Part shown: piece by piece, positions 54,663 through 63,768 of the stretch
Layout: each line of letters starts with the position of its first letter
Numbering within the stretch: position 1 is the stretch's first letter
Assembly: GCA_938075455.1 (NCBI GenBank)
Contig: CALJHN010000007.1
Span: forward strand, 1-64,000
Source of the DNA: an uncultured Flavobacteriales bacterium
GTDB taxonomy: Bacteria > Bacteroidota > Bacteroidia > Flavobacteriales_D > Parvicellaceae
Direction: 5' to 3'
Length of the DNA stretch: 64,000 bases
The notes under the pieces: model-generated
Databases searched by the model: none
Told to the model about the DNA's origin: nothing
Seen by the model: the letters and a program-made list of their open reading frames with translations, nothing else
Made by a program: the position numbers and the translations under genes

Positions 54663-55754
54663 TTAAATTGAGAACTCTAAAGAATTTGCATAATCTATAT
54701 TTTCATAATTGATTTTTTTTGAATACCTATTAATATTAACCATTGGATTTAATGGTTTTTTTAAATATATATAGTTAAGTAGTTCCTTAACTAAAAGGGG
54801 AGCCATAAGTATTGCTTTACTACCCATTCCATTTACAGTATATAAATTTTTAATTATTGGATGTTCTCCGACTAATGGTTTTCTATCTAATGATGTTGGT
54901 CTAAAGCCAAATTTTTGATCTGTAATATTAATGCTATCTATTTCAATAATCTTATTTAGTTTTTTCATTAGATATTCTTTAGCACCGATTGTAACATTAT
55001 TTTTTTGATCGTCATTGCTGTAAGTTGAGCCTACTGTAAATATATTTTTAGTTTCTGGAAGAGAGAAAATCCCACAATTTATTATCTGGGGGGGTAAAAT
55101 ATTTGAAGATACTTTAAGTAATTCTCCCTTATTAGGGATAATTGGCAAATAATTAAACATAGGATTTTTTAAGGCATTTACCCCATCACACATAATAACT
55201 TTAGAATAAACATCCCCTTTATAATGAAATCTATTATTTTTTAATTTAAGATTTTCTGCCTTAAATAAATCCTTTTTAAGGATTTTACTTTTTAATAATG
55301 AAGAACTAACAAAGCCTAAAAACTCATTGACAAAAAGTCGACTGCAAAGCTCTACAACCCCAATTCCAAACATGTTTTGTAAGTTGTCTACTTTTTTATT
55401 ACATAAGCTTAATATGTTTTTATAAATTTTATTATTCGTTTTGCCAATCCAATTGTTTTGTTCTTCAAAAGATGCAAATATTCTTAATAATTTATAGGAT
55501 TTATAGAGATCAATACTACTTTCATCATTAATTTCTTTATAAAAAGCATCGCTGAATTCATAAAACTCTTTTCCTCTCCAAGAAAGATTGCATCTTTTAA
55601 GTGAGATTGGATGGACAATGCCAGTAGCGACTTTGGAACTTGTGTTGGGGTTACCACCGTCAATAAGTTTAAATTTTTTTAAACTTTTTTTAAGTTGTAA
55701 AGCAACTATAGAACCTGTTATCCCTTGTCCAATTACTAAAAATTCATAATTCAT
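54663..55754 (-). CDS. FAD-dependent oxidoreductase (DAO family)
   Basis: A 363-residue flavoprotein. The FAD-binding dinucleotide fold starts FLVIGQGITGSIVALQL. A glycine-rich region near the end (GFRPTSLDRKPLVGEHP, then TVNGMGSKAILMAPLL) is typical of D-amino-acid oxidase and glycine oxidase-like enzymes. It probably oxidises an amine; the substrate cannot be read. The gene begins next to the LysE-type exporter stop with no gap, so both are in one unit. Confidence 0.9.
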   Translation of the reverse strand: MNYEFLVIGQGITGSIVALQLKKSLKKFKLIDGGNPNTSSKVATGIVHPISLKRCNLSWRGKEFYEFSDAFYKEINDESSIDLYKSYKLLRIFASFEEQNNWIGKTNNKIYKNILSLCNKKVDNLQNMFGIGVVELCSRLFVNEFLGFVSSSLLKSKILKKDLFKAENLKLKNNRFHYKGDVYSKVIMCDGVNALKNPMFNYLPIIPNKGELLKVSSNILPPQIINCGIFSLPETKNIFTVGSTYSNDDQKNNVTIGAKEYLMKKLNKIIEIDSINITDQKFGFRPTSLDRKPLVGEHPIIKNLYTVNGMGSKAILMAPLLVKELLNYIYLKKPLNPMVNINRYSKKINYENIDYANSLEFSI

Positions 55755-56408
55755 TTATATTTGAATGTCTTTGAGACAAATTGCAACACCAAAGAAGACC
55801 ATTAACCCGCCTATTAAAATTCCAATTACAGACAAAACCTTATTATCTAGTTTTTCTTTTAATCTGCTTGAAAAATAGATTTTAAAGACATCTACAATAA
55901 ACATCGTTAGTAATGTAATTCCAAAAAATGAAAATAGTTTAAAATCTCCTAGTTTTAATTCATTGGTTGCATAGGTGCTAGCAGCTATCCAAAATATAAG
56001 TACACCAGGATTTATAGCATTTAGTCCAAGTCCTTTAATTAATAATTGAAAAGGGTAAATTATTTTCTTACTAGTATCTGTTTCAATTTCTTTAACTTCT
56101 TTTATTTGAGAATTATTTAATTTAATTTGTATAATATTTTTGTAAACATAAGCTATTCCCAACAAAACAAATATTGACCCAGCTATATATTTAATAAATG
56201 AATTTGTAGTCAACCAATGATTGATTTTTTCTGCAACAAAAAAAGCAGCTAAAAGATATATAGCATCACTTAAAAGTATACCAATATCTAAAAAAATCGC
56301 AGCTTTAAATCCTTTTTTTATGCTAGTTTCAATTAAAATAAAAAAAGCAGGACCTAGCATAAAACTTATTAGTATTCCAAAGAAAATACCATTTTGAATT
56401 ATTTCCAT
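55755..56408 (-). CDS. LysE family amino-acid exporter-like protein
   Basis: About 217 residues from ATG 56408 (MEIIQNGIFFGILISFMLGP). An upstream in-frame ATG at 56447 would lie inside the terminator of the preceding gene, so 56408 is preferred. Six hydrophobic helices and the NPGVLIFWIAAS motif mark the LysE/RhtB superfamily, which exports amino acids or related solutes. It is paired with a DAO-type oxidoreductase immediately downstream, a combination that could handle an amino acid. Confidence 0.92.
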   Translation of the reverse strand: MEIIQNGIFFGILISFMLGPAFFILIETSIKKGFKAAIFLDIGILLSDAIYLLAAFFVAEKINHWLTTNSFIKYIAGSIFVLLGIAYVYKNIIQIKLNNSQIKEVKEIETDTSKKIIYPFQLLIKGLGLNAINPGVLIFWIAASTYATNELKLGDFKLFSFFGITLLTMFIVDVFKIYFSSRLKEKLDNKVLSVIGILIGGLMVFFGVAICLKDIQI

Positions 56409-56429
56409 GGCAAAATTTAGGGTTAATTG

Positions 56430-56457
56430 AAAAAAAAAAACCGCCATAAGGCGGTTT
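56430..56457 (-). terminator. Intrinsic terminator of the 63-residue protein gene
   Basis: An 8-bp stem AAACCGCC (56438-56445) and GGCGGTTT (56450-56457) with a 4-base loop is followed on the minus strand by a T run (A run 56430-56440). It lies between the small gene and the LysE gene. Confidence 0.88.
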
Positions 56458-56483
56458 AATATTTAATTAATCAAATTTTTTAA

Positions 56484-56675
56484 TTATCCCTTAACAAAAG
56501 GAAGACCTGTTTTAGGGCTTTCTACAACATTTTTACCAGCCGGTAAATCGCAAGCATTAGATCTTTCATCTTTGCAGAAGTAATAAATAGTTTGATTTCT
56601 TCCACCTCTAAGTTCTACATCTTTAGTGTGCAAGTAGTAAGTTTTACCTTTACTATTGGTATGTGAATACGCCAT
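56484..56675 (-). CDS. Small conserved protein (63 residues), function unknown
   Basis: A 63-residue soluble protein, MAYSHTNSKGKTYYLHTKDV, then ELRGGRNQTIYYF. The repeated aromatic and basic pattern and the ending ESPKTGLPFVKG look like a small conserved protein that I have seen as hypothetical in several phyla, but I cannot give a family name. It is monocistronic, closed by a strong terminator, and has 431 bases of free DNA upstream, which suggests good expression. Confidence 0.85.
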   Translation of the reverse strand: MAYSHTNSKGKTYYLHTKDVELRGGRNQTIYYFCKDERSNACDLPAGKNVVESPKTGLPFVKG

Positions 56676-57106
56676 TTTATTAAATTTTAATTGTTTACAT
56701 TTCTAATATAATAAAAACATGGCTATTAATCCCTGAAAAACAAGGATTTATCACATTTTTTCTTCATATCGGTGTAAAATTATTAGTTTATAAAGGATTT
56801 TACCAGTATTTGTTAAGTTTATATGGTTAAAAAACTAATATCTAATTGAGAGTTTAATTTTCAGTATCAAGTTCCTACTTCTTGCAGTTCTTTTTTTGAT
56901 ATTTGGATATGTCCAATTTCCATACTACAATGAAAACAATAGAAATTCTATTTTTTATGACAAGATAAGGATAGAAATTATTTTTTTGAGTTAGGAGATG
57001 CAATTCTTAAAAAAACATCAAACAAACAGAAGGTATATTTTCAACTTTCATGAAATTATAAATATTAACTATATCTTGCATTAAGTTCAACAAATAATTT
57101 AATAAA
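56676..57106. other. 431-bp intergenic region with a start-less open frame
   Basis: It lies between divergent genes. The frame 56839-56994 is open for 51 codons and encodes a hydrophobic stretch (KFLLLAVLFLIFGYVQFPYY), but has no ATG, GTG or TTG. No promoter consensus or hairpin terminator is evident. Confidence 0.55.
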
Positions 57107-57463
57107 ATGAAATCTTATAATATTTCTCTGATAAGTTCCTTAGTACTAATTACGATGAGTGGTTGGGGCTATCTATCCTCCGAAACTCCATCAATAACAG
57201 CATTGATACCACTATTTTTTGGTTTAGTTCTACTATTTTGTTATCCAGGAATTAAGAAAGAAAATAAGATTATTGCTCATATTGCTGTCACTTTAACTCT
57301 ACTTGTTTTTCTAGCTCTTTTTATGCCACTTAAAGGTGCTTTTGGAAGAGAAGATAATGGCGCAGTCTTAAGAATATCAATAATGATTATAGGATCAGGA
57401 ATTTCACTTTTTGGATTTATAAAAAGTTTTATAGCTGCTAGAAAAGCTAGGGAAAACAGTTAA
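57107..57463 (+). CDS. Small four-helix membrane protein
   Basis: A 118-residue protein with four closely spaced membrane helices. The second segment (SITALIPLFFGLVLLFCYPG) and the HIAVTLTLLVF stretch recall TMEM14-like small membrane proteins, but I consider that resemblance weak. It ends in a basic tail (KSFIAARKARENS). It lies 23 bases before hflX on the same strand. The function is unknown. Confidence 0.8.
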   Translation: MKSYNISLISSLVLITMSGWGYLSSETPSITALIPLFFGLVLLFCYPGIKKENKIIAHIAVTLTLLVFLALFMPLKGAFGREDNGAVLRISIMIIGSGISLFGFIKSFIAARKARENS

Positions 57464-57486
57464 TTTCAAAATAATCTAAACCATCA

Positions 57487-58608
57487 TTGGAAAAAGCAGT
57501 TCTTGTAGGAATTAATTACTCTTCTCAGACCAATGCCCAAACTAAAGAGTTTTTAAACGAACTGGCATTTCTAGCTCTTACATCTGGGGCCAAAATGGTC
57601 AAAAAATTTACTCAATCTTTGAATGTTGCCCATTCAACAACTTTTGTTGGTAAAGGAAAACTTATTGAAATAGAATATTTTGTAAAAGAAAATGAAATTG
57701 ATCTGGTAATATTTGACGATGATTTAACTCCCTCACAACTAAGAAATATTGAAAAGCAATTGTGCTGTAAGATTTTAGATAGAAGTAATTTAATATTAGA
57801 TATTTTTGCTAGTAGAGCTAGAACTGCTCACGCAAAAACCCAAGTAGAATTAGCCCAGTATCAGTATCTCTTGCCTCGACTAACTCGGATGTGGACCCAT
57901 CTAGAAAGGCAAAAAGGAGGAATAGGAATGAGAGGTCCTGGAGAGACACAGATTGAATCTGATAGAAGAATAATAAACCAAAAAATAAGTAATTTAAAAC
58001 AAAAGCTTACTAAAATTGACAAGCAGAAATTTGCTCAAAGAAAAAATCGAGGTAATATGGTTAAAGTTGCCCTTGTTGGCTATACCAATGTTGGCAAATC
58101 AACATTGATGAATATTATAAGTAAGTCCAAGGTATTTGCTGAAAATAAACTATTTGCAACATTAGATACAACTGTAAGAAAAGTAGTGGTAGATCAAGTT
58201 CCATTTTTACTCACCGACACAGTAGGGTTTATAAGGAAATTACCACATCAGCTTGTAGAATCTTTTAAATCAACACTAGACGAAGTTAGAGATGCTGATG
58301 TTTTAGTTCATGTAGTGGATTTGTCCCATTCCGTTTACCAAGATCAAATGAATTCAGTCAATAAGACTTTGAATGAGTTGATGACAGATTCTAAGGAAAC
58401 AATATTATGTTTTAATAAGATTGATAGAATTCCAAAACAAGAATTAAAATCTCTAAAAGAGTTTTGGGAGAACAAAGAATTTAATGTTGTTTTTATTTCT
58501 GCAATTGAAAAATTAGGAATTCAAAATTTAAAAAAAGAACTTTTTAACAAAGTGAAGGATATTCATTACACTAGGTTTCCCTTTAATAAGACTCCTGTCT
58601 ATTATTAA
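57487..58608 (+). CDS. hflX: GTPase HflX
   Basis: A 373-residue ribosome-associated GTPase that splits stalled ribosomes. It starts at TTG 57487. The N-terminal domain ends in the glycine-rich GGIGMRGPGETQIESDRR. The GTPase motifs are GYTNVGKST (G1), DTVGFIRKLPHQLVESF (G3) and NKID (G4). The length is a little shorter than the E. coli protein. It is followed by a dehydrogenase gene 29 bases downstream. Confidence 0.97.
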   Translation: MEKAVLVGINYSSQTNAQTKEFLNELAFLALTSGAKMVKKFTQSLNVAHSTTFVGKGKLIEIEYFVKENEIDLVIFDDDLTPSQLRNIEKQLCCKILDRSNLILDIFASRARTAHAKTQVELAQYQYLLPRLTRMWTHLERQKGGIGMRGPGETQIESDRRIINQKISNLKQKLTKIDKQKFAQRKNRGNMVKVALVGYTNVGKSTLMNIISKSKVFAENKLFATLDTTVRKVVVDQVPFLLTDTVGFIRKLPHQLVESFKSTLDEVRDADVLVHVVDLSHSVYQDQMNSVNKTLNELMTDSKETILCFNKIDRIPKQELKSLKEFWENKEFNVVFISAIEKLGIQNLKKELFNKVKDIHYTRFPFNKTPVYY

Positions 58609-58637
58609 GAAATAATTTTTGTTATATTCAAGTTAGA

Positions 58638-59588
58638 ATGGGTAAGAAATTAGTTATAGGCTCTTCTGGCCAAATTGGAGTTGAATTAATTGAGCAATTA
58701 GCAAAAGAATTTGGTGCCAACCAAGTAATAGCAAGTGATATAAAATCTGTTTTTGATAAAAAAAATTCAGCTGTAGAATATGTCATACTTGATGTTTTAG
58801 ACAAAGAGAAGTTGTTTAAAACAATAAAAGATCACAATATTTCAGAAGTTTATTTATTGGCAGCAATGTTGTCTGCAATTGCTGAAAAAAATATTCAATT
58901 AGCATGGGATTTGAATATGAAAGGCCTATTCAATATATTAGATTTAGCAAAAGAAAAACATATTGAAAAGATTTTTTGGCCTAGTTCTATTGCTGTTTTT
59001 GGACCAACAAGCCCAAAATTAAATACTCCTCAGTCAACTTTATTAGAACCCTCTACAGTTTATGGCATAAGTAAAATGTCTGGAGAAAGATGGTGTGAAT
59101 ATTATTTTTTAAAATATGGAGTAGATATAAGAAGTTTAAGATATCCAGGGATAATAAGCTATAAATCTCAACCTGGAGGAGGAACTACAGATTATGCAAT
59201 TGAAATTTTTCATGCTGCAATTAATCAAGGCTTTTATAATTCTTTTATTTCTAATGAAGTTACACTTCCAATGATTTATATGAAGGATGCTATCAGAGCA
59301 ACAATGGAACTCATGAGAGCCGACAGAAAAACCCTGTCTATAAACTCTAGTTATAATTTGGCTGCAATAAGTTTTAATCCAGCAGAAATAGCTAACGAAA
59401 TAAAATTTTTATTCCCAGAATTTAAAATAACTTATAGTCCTGATTTTAGAAATAGAATTGCATTGTCTTGGCCTTCCATTATAGATGATAGTGTTGCAAG
59501 AAAAGATTGGGGTTGGAAACACGAATTTGACTTGAAAAAGACAATTTTGGAAATGATTAATGGAATTAAAAATTCAGTTTTTAATTGA
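58638..59588 (+). CDS. NAD-dependent epimerase/dehydratase, L-threonine dehydrogenase-like
   Basis: A 316-residue extended SDR. The Rossmann loop is GSSGQIG, and the active site has a serine in PSSIAVFG and the YxxxK of YGISK. LRYPGIISYKSQPGGGTTDYA and the ending strand WPSIIDDSVARKDWGW are typical of SDR L-threonine 3-dehydrogenases. It would oxidise threonine to 2-amino-3-ketobutyrate. No kbl gene is in the window. Its end overlaps the acyltransferase gene by 8 bases on the opposite strand. Confidence 0.93.
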   Translation: MGKKLVIGSSGQIGVELIEQLAKEFGANQVIASDIKSVFDKKNSAVEYVILDVLDKEKLFKTIKDHNISEVYLLAAMLSAIAEKNIQLAWDLNMKGLFNILDLAKEKHIEKIFWPSSIAVFGPTSPKLNTPQSTLLEPSTVYGISKMSGERWCEYYFLKYGVDIRSLRYPGIISYKSQPGGGTTDYAIEIFHAAINQGFYNSFISNEVTLPMIYMKDAIRATMELMRADRKTLSINSSYNLAAISFNPAEIANEIKFLFPEFKITYSPDFRNRIALSWPSIIDDSVARKDWGWKHEFDLKKTILEMINGIKNSVFN

Positions 59589-60906
59589 ATCTATTCTGAA
59601 CCCTATCAAACGTCTCTTTAATCGCATCAAATAATTCATTTTTAGATGCACTTTTATAATTCCATCCTCCCTTAATTTTAATTAAAAGTATCCAGTATCT
59701 GAAGTTAATCATTGCAATTACTGGTGCAATTAATAAAAAGACTAATCCATAAGACCAATTTTTAAATATTGTTAATAAAGTGGCTATTAAAAGCCAATAA
59801 AATATAAATAAAACAACTCCAATAGCTTGTTTTAATGATGAATGAAAATGTTTGTCTTTAATTTTATTTTCCACAAACCAAACAGGTATTTTATATGGTA
59901 AATAATTGGTAAATAATCCCATTATATGAAATGGGGATAACAATAATAAAATTAAGGTTAGAATAACCAATCTCAAATACGATAAAGGCAAATTATTAAA
60001 TAAATAAGGTCTGATTTTATTACTAATCGAAAAAGACTTTATGCTTTTTAAATCCGAAATTAGATTTTCATACTCTTTTGGGTTATTTTTTTTTAAATAT
60101 TCAGACTTAATTAATTTTTCTTTTCTTAAGTCAAATTTTCTTTCTAGCTCTGCATTGTCTTCTTTTAAAGGTAACCTATGAAGAAGAAAGTAAAGTTCAT
60201 CATAGTTTTCTTGATCGCGAATATTTATAATTAAAGATTCTAAATCATCGCCAATTTTTAAGGTTAATTTATTAATAGCTTCTGCACTATTTTCTTCAAA
60301 TTCTGTATAATAATTGCTTACTTTAATTGGGTTTCCAACGTTAAGTAAAATTTCAGAATTCATATTAAAATGATTGTCATAGTCTATTCCAACAGGAATA
60401 ATATATAGAGGAGTCTCTTTTCCATATCTAGAAAGTGTTCCAAAAGCTATTCTAGCTAAACCCTTTTTAAGTGGACGAAGCATTTTTATAAAATTGTGAT
60501 TTCCTTCTGGAAAAATCACTAAACTTTCTTTATTTTTCAATATTTTATGAGATTCAATAAATGTTTCTTCATTTTTTTCAATGGTATTAATACCGTCTCT
60601 TTGTCTATATATTGGAAGCATATTAAAACTTCTTAAAAGTTTATTGGCTATATTATTTTTAAAAATATCAGCTCTTGCCAAGAAATTCAAAGCAGTATTA
60701 CTTTGACTAGCAATAGTAATAGGATCTAGAAATGCATTTTGGTGGTTAACAGCATATATTATACCAGCATTATTTGGGATTTTTTCCTTCCCATGGAATT
60801 TAAATTTCTTAAAGTAAGTTCTTGAACCAGTAATTAAAATAGCGTACCCTATTTTATATCCAAAATTCCAGTTTTTAAACCAATAACCTATCCAAAATTT
60901 TCTCAT
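59581..60906 (-). CDS. PlsC-like glycerol-phosphate acyltransferase with C-terminal membrane helices
   Basis: A 441-residue protein. The acyltransferase domain has AVNHQNAFLDPITIA (the NHx(5)D form of the active site) and IFPEGNHNFIKMLRPLKKG. A helical region follows, then three hydrophobic segments (LRLVILTLILLLLSPFHI, VVLFIFYWLLIATLL, VFLLIAPVIAMINF). This layout is common for Bacteroidota lysophospholipid acyltransferases. It would add an acyl group to a glycerol phosphate or ether-type lipid. It is coupled to pheT (3 bases apart). Confidence 0.9.
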   Translation of the reverse strand: MRKFWIGYWFKNWNFGYKIGYAILITGSRTYFKKFKFHGKEKIPNNAGIIYAVNHQNAFLDPITIASQSNTALNFLARADIFKNNIANKLLRSFNMLPIYRQRDGINTIEKNEETFIESHKILKNKESLVIFPEGNHNFIKMLRPLKKGLARIAFGTLSRYGKETPLYIIPVGIDYDNHFNMNSEILLNVGNPIKVSNYYTEFEENSAEAINKLTLKIGDDLESLIINIRDQENYDELYFLLHRLPLKEDNAELERKFDLRKEKLIKSEYLKKNNPKEYENLISDLKSIKSFSISNKIRPYLFNNLPLSYLRLVILTLILLLLSPFHIMGLFTNYLPYKIPVWFVENKIKDKHFHSSLKQAIGVVLFIFYWLLIATLLTIFKNWSYGLVFLLIAPVIAMINFRYWILLIKIKGGWNYKSASKNELFDAIKETFDRVQNRFN

Positions 60907-60909
60907 AAT

Positions 60910-63339
60910 TTATCTTAGAATAGCATTAAATTCATCTTTTAATTTAACTTGTATAGAATTCATTACAGAATCAACCTCCTTGTCTTTAAGTGTTCTTTCA
61001 GAGTGCAAAAATTCAAATCTTAGACCATAAGCTTTTTGGTCAATATTTTTTTTATCTCTATATATGTCAAATAAAGTTGTTTTTTTTAAAAGCTTACTAT
61101 TTATTTGGTTAACTGAACTTGTGATTTCTTGCATTGTTACTTCTTCATTAATTAAAACGGATAAATCTCGGAATACTTTTTGAAATTTATTGATAGGTTT
61201 AATTTCAGTTTTTGAATCTAAAATAATCTTCATAAGACTATCAAAATAGATTTCAGAAATAAAATAATGCTTTTTAAATCCTATTAAGTTGGATATTTCT
61301 TTTCTAACCGTTCCTATTGTCGCCAATTTATGTTTTGCTTTCTTAAACGACAACCCTTCCTCCCATAGATGGTCTTTTCTTAGCATTTCTATTTCGTAAT
61401 AAATCCCAAGAGACTTAAATACACTTTCAATTATGCCTTTTAAATGAAAGAAACTACTTTCTAGTTTCCCATTAAACCAATGCTCTTCATTTTGCAGCCC
61501 AGTTGTAGCTACTAATAATCTATTTTCTTGGTCATATTTATGTCCATTTTTAGAATAAACTTTCCCCCATTCAAATATGATTCCGTTAGAATTTCCGTTA
61601 AAATGATTGAATTTTAAGACCTCTACGGCACCATAAATTAAGCTTTTTCGTAAAGTGGCTGTGTCATTGCTCAGAGGATTTAGTAAAGAAATATGGTTGC
61701 TAGATTTTTCATCGAGAAAATTACCATATTCTCGTTTTACTAAGGAATTATTCATTATTTCGTAACAGCCTAAGCTCACTAAATGATTGCTTATTTTTTG
61801 TTGAATAGAATGGTTGGTTTTTAACTTGGGAATGGAAGGCGAACTATTTATTTTTTCAGGGATCTCAATATTGTTGTACCCATATATTCTAAGAACCTCT
61901 TCTGCTATGTCAATTTCTCTAGTTACATCGTTTCTATATGCTGGGACACTTACCAAAGCTTTATTTGTATTAATACTATCTACTTTAATCTCTAGATGAG
62001 TTAAAAGATCAGTTATGGTTTTGTTGTCCAGCTTAATACCGCCAATTTTTCTAATTTTTTCAAAATTTATTTCAAAAGATATGTCTTCAGTTTCTTCTAG
62101 GTGAACATCTAATATTTCCGAAGCTATTTCACCTCCAGAAAGATCTTTTATGATTTCCGAAGCTTTAATTAATGCTGGTAATACCATAGAGGGATTAACT
62201 CCCCTTTCATATCTAAATGAAGCATCTGTATTTAAACCATGCCTTTTAGCAGTCTTTCTTATTAAAACTGGATTGAAAAGAGCACTTTCAATAAATATAC
62301 TCTTAGTTTTTTCTGTTACTCCAGACTCAAGTCCTCCAAAAACACCAGCCAAACACATCTCCTTTTCACTATTACAAATCATAATATCTTCTTTGTCTAG
62401 TTTTCTTTCTTGCCCATCAAGGGTGGTAAAAAGAGTTTGATCTTTTGGGGATCTAACTATTATCTCATTACCAATTATTTTATCTAAATCAAATGCATGA
62501 AGTGGTTGCCCAAAGTTGTGTAGTACATAATTAGTAACATCTACAATATTATTAATAGGCTTTATTCCTATAGATTCTAATTTATCTTTTAACCATTTTG
62601 GACTTGGTTTAACTTGAATATTTTTTATTACAATACCTGTATATCTCTGGCATTGAACAGAGTTTTCGATAGAAATATTTATTTCAATGTTTTTCCTTGT
62701 TACAATCTGTGATTTCTCAGGAATTGCTTTAAGGACAGAACTGGAAGGTAATAATTTTTTGAATTTTAGTGCTGCTAACAAATCTCTTGCAACTCCATAA
62801 TGACTCATTGCATCCGATCTATTAGGGGTAAGTCCAATTTCAAAAATTGTATCTCTAAAAACATTAAAATAGTTCGCTGCTGAATCCCCGATATTTGCAT
62901 CTTTATCAAGAACTAAAATGCCATCATGTCCATCTCCAAGACCAATTTCATCTTCCGCACAAATCATTCCAAAAGACTCTTGTCCTCTAATTTTAGCATT
63001 TTTAATTTCTAACGAACTATTATTTTTTTGGTAAATAGTAGTTCCAGGTTTTGCAACAACCACCTTTTGTCCTTTTTTCACATTGGGAGCTCCACAAACA
63101 ATGGTATAGTTTTTGTCTTCCCCTAAATCAACTTGTGTAATATTTAATCTATCTGCATTAGGATGTTTTTCAACACTTTTAACTTCCCCAACTATTAATC
63201 CTTGAAGTCCACCTTTTATGTTTTCGTATTCTTCTTCTCTTTCAACCTCTAAACCAATATCAGTTAAAAGAACAGAGGTTTGATGAGGGTCCAGTTTGAA
63301 ATCTAAAATTTCTTTTAACCATTTGTAAGATATTTTCAT
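60910..63339 (-). CDS. pheT: Phenylalanyl-tRNA synthetase beta subunit
   Basis: An 809-residue protein that with PheS charges tRNA-Phe. It has an N-terminal tRNA-binding domain (GLIVGEVKSVEKHPNADRL), a B3/4 editing domain (YTGIVIKNI, then NNIVDVTNYVLHNFGQPLHA), a B5 region (EVLRIYGYNNIE) and the catalytic-like domain (ESALFNPVLIRKTAKRHGLN, then SFRYERGVN). The C-terminal anticodon-binding FDX-ACB domain starts near FQKVFRDLSVLI. pheS is not adjacent. tRNA-Phe lies 150 bases upstream on the opposite strand. Confidence 0.98.
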   Translation of the reverse strand: MKISYKWLKEILDFKLDPHQTSVLLTDIGLEVEREEEYENIKGGLQGLIVGEVKSVEKHPNADRLNITQVDLGEDKNYTIVCGAPNVKKGQKVVVAKPGTTIYQKNNSSLEIKNAKIRGQESFGMICAEDEIGLGDGHDGILVLDKDANIGDSAANYFNVFRDTIFEIGLTPNRSDAMSHYGVARDLLAALKFKKLLPSSSVLKAIPEKSQIVTRKNIEINISIENSVQCQRYTGIVIKNIQVKPSPKWLKDKLESIGIKPINNIVDVTNYVLHNFGQPLHAFDLDKIIGNEIIVRSPKDQTLFTTLDGQERKLDKEDIMICNSEKEMCLAGVFGGLESGVTEKTKSIFIESALFNPVLIRKTAKRHGLNTDASFRYERGVNPSMVLPALIKASEIIKDLSGGEIASEILDVHLEETEDISFEINFEKIRKIGGIKLDNKTITDLLTHLEIKVDSINTNKALVSVPAYRNDVTREIDIAEEVLRIYGYNNIEIPEKINSSPSIPKLKTNHSIQQKISNHLVSLGCYEIMNNSLVKREYGNFLDEKSSNHISLLNPLSNDTATLRKSLIYGAVEVLKFNHFNGNSNGIIFEWGKVYSKNGHKYDQENRLLVATTGLQNEEHWFNGKLESSFFHLKGIIESVFKSLGIYYEIEMLRKDHLWEEGLSFKKAKHKLATIGTVRKEISNLIGFKKHYFISEIYFDSLMKIILDSKTEIKPINKFQKVFRDLSVLINEEVTMQEITSSVNQINSKLLKKTTLFDIYRDKKNIDQKAYGLRFEFLHSERTLKDKEVDSVMNSIQVKLKDEFNAILR

Positions 63340-63445
63340 AAAAAGTAGTGGTTTTCACTGTAAAATTAACTGCTTTTATTATCTGACAAAAAATAACTGC
63401 AATAAAATACTTGACTACTATATACAACTATTAGTTTAAAAAATG

Positions 63446-63474
63446 TTTGATGATGTAAAATTTTTATATTTTTG
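63446..63474 (+). promoter_or_regulatory. Promoter of tRNA-Phe
   Basis: TTTG (63446-63449) and TATTTTTG (63467-63474) are separated by 17 bases and match the Bacteroidota sigma-ABfr promoter (-33 TTTG, -7 TAnnTTTG). The expected start of transcription is about 8 bases before the mature tRNA 5' end. Confidence 0.72.
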
Positions 63475-63488
63475 GCGCTCTTAAAGTT

Positions 63489-63561
63489 GGTGCCTTAGCT
63501 CAGTTGGTAGAGCAATGGACTGAAAATCCATGTGTCCCTGGTTCGATTCCTGGAGGCACCA
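63489..63561 (+). tRNA. tRNA-Phe (anticodon GAA)
   Basis: The 73-base cloverleaf is perfect: GGTGCCT/AGGCACC acceptor, GCTC/GAGC D arm, ATGGA/TCCAT anticodon stem with loop CTGAAAA (anticodon GAA), and CCTGG/CCTGG T arm with loop TTCGATT. CCA is not encoded in full. Confidence 0.98.
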
Positions 63562-63568
63562 CTTATTA

Positions 63569-63597
63569 AAAGCTCTCATTATTTGAGAGCTTTTTTT
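63569..63597 (+). terminator. Intrinsic terminator of tRNA-Phe
   Basis: A 10-bp stem AAAGCTCTCA (63569-63578) and TGAGAGCTTT (63584-63593) with a 5-base loop is followed by a T run to 63597. It ends the single-gene tRNA unit. Confidence 0.92.
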
Positions 63598-63749
63598 AAT
63601 TAATTACCTCTATAATCTATCTTATTAAATTAAAAGGAGCTCTAGATAATTTCATCAAATGATTAAAAGTCGTTATTAAACTTATAATATCATTTTATTA
63701 TTAATTGTTTTTTTTACTTCACTTACTTTATTTCCACAATAAATACAAT

Positions 63750-63757
63750 TAAATTTG
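63750..63757 (+). promoter_or_regulatory. Possible -7 element (TAAATTTG) of the right-edge gene
   Basis: TAAATTTG fits TAnnTTTG and lies 11 bases before the ATG of the partial gene. No TTG occurs at the usual -33 distance, so support is weak. Confidence 0.3.
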
Positions 63758-63768
63758 AGCCTTGTAAA

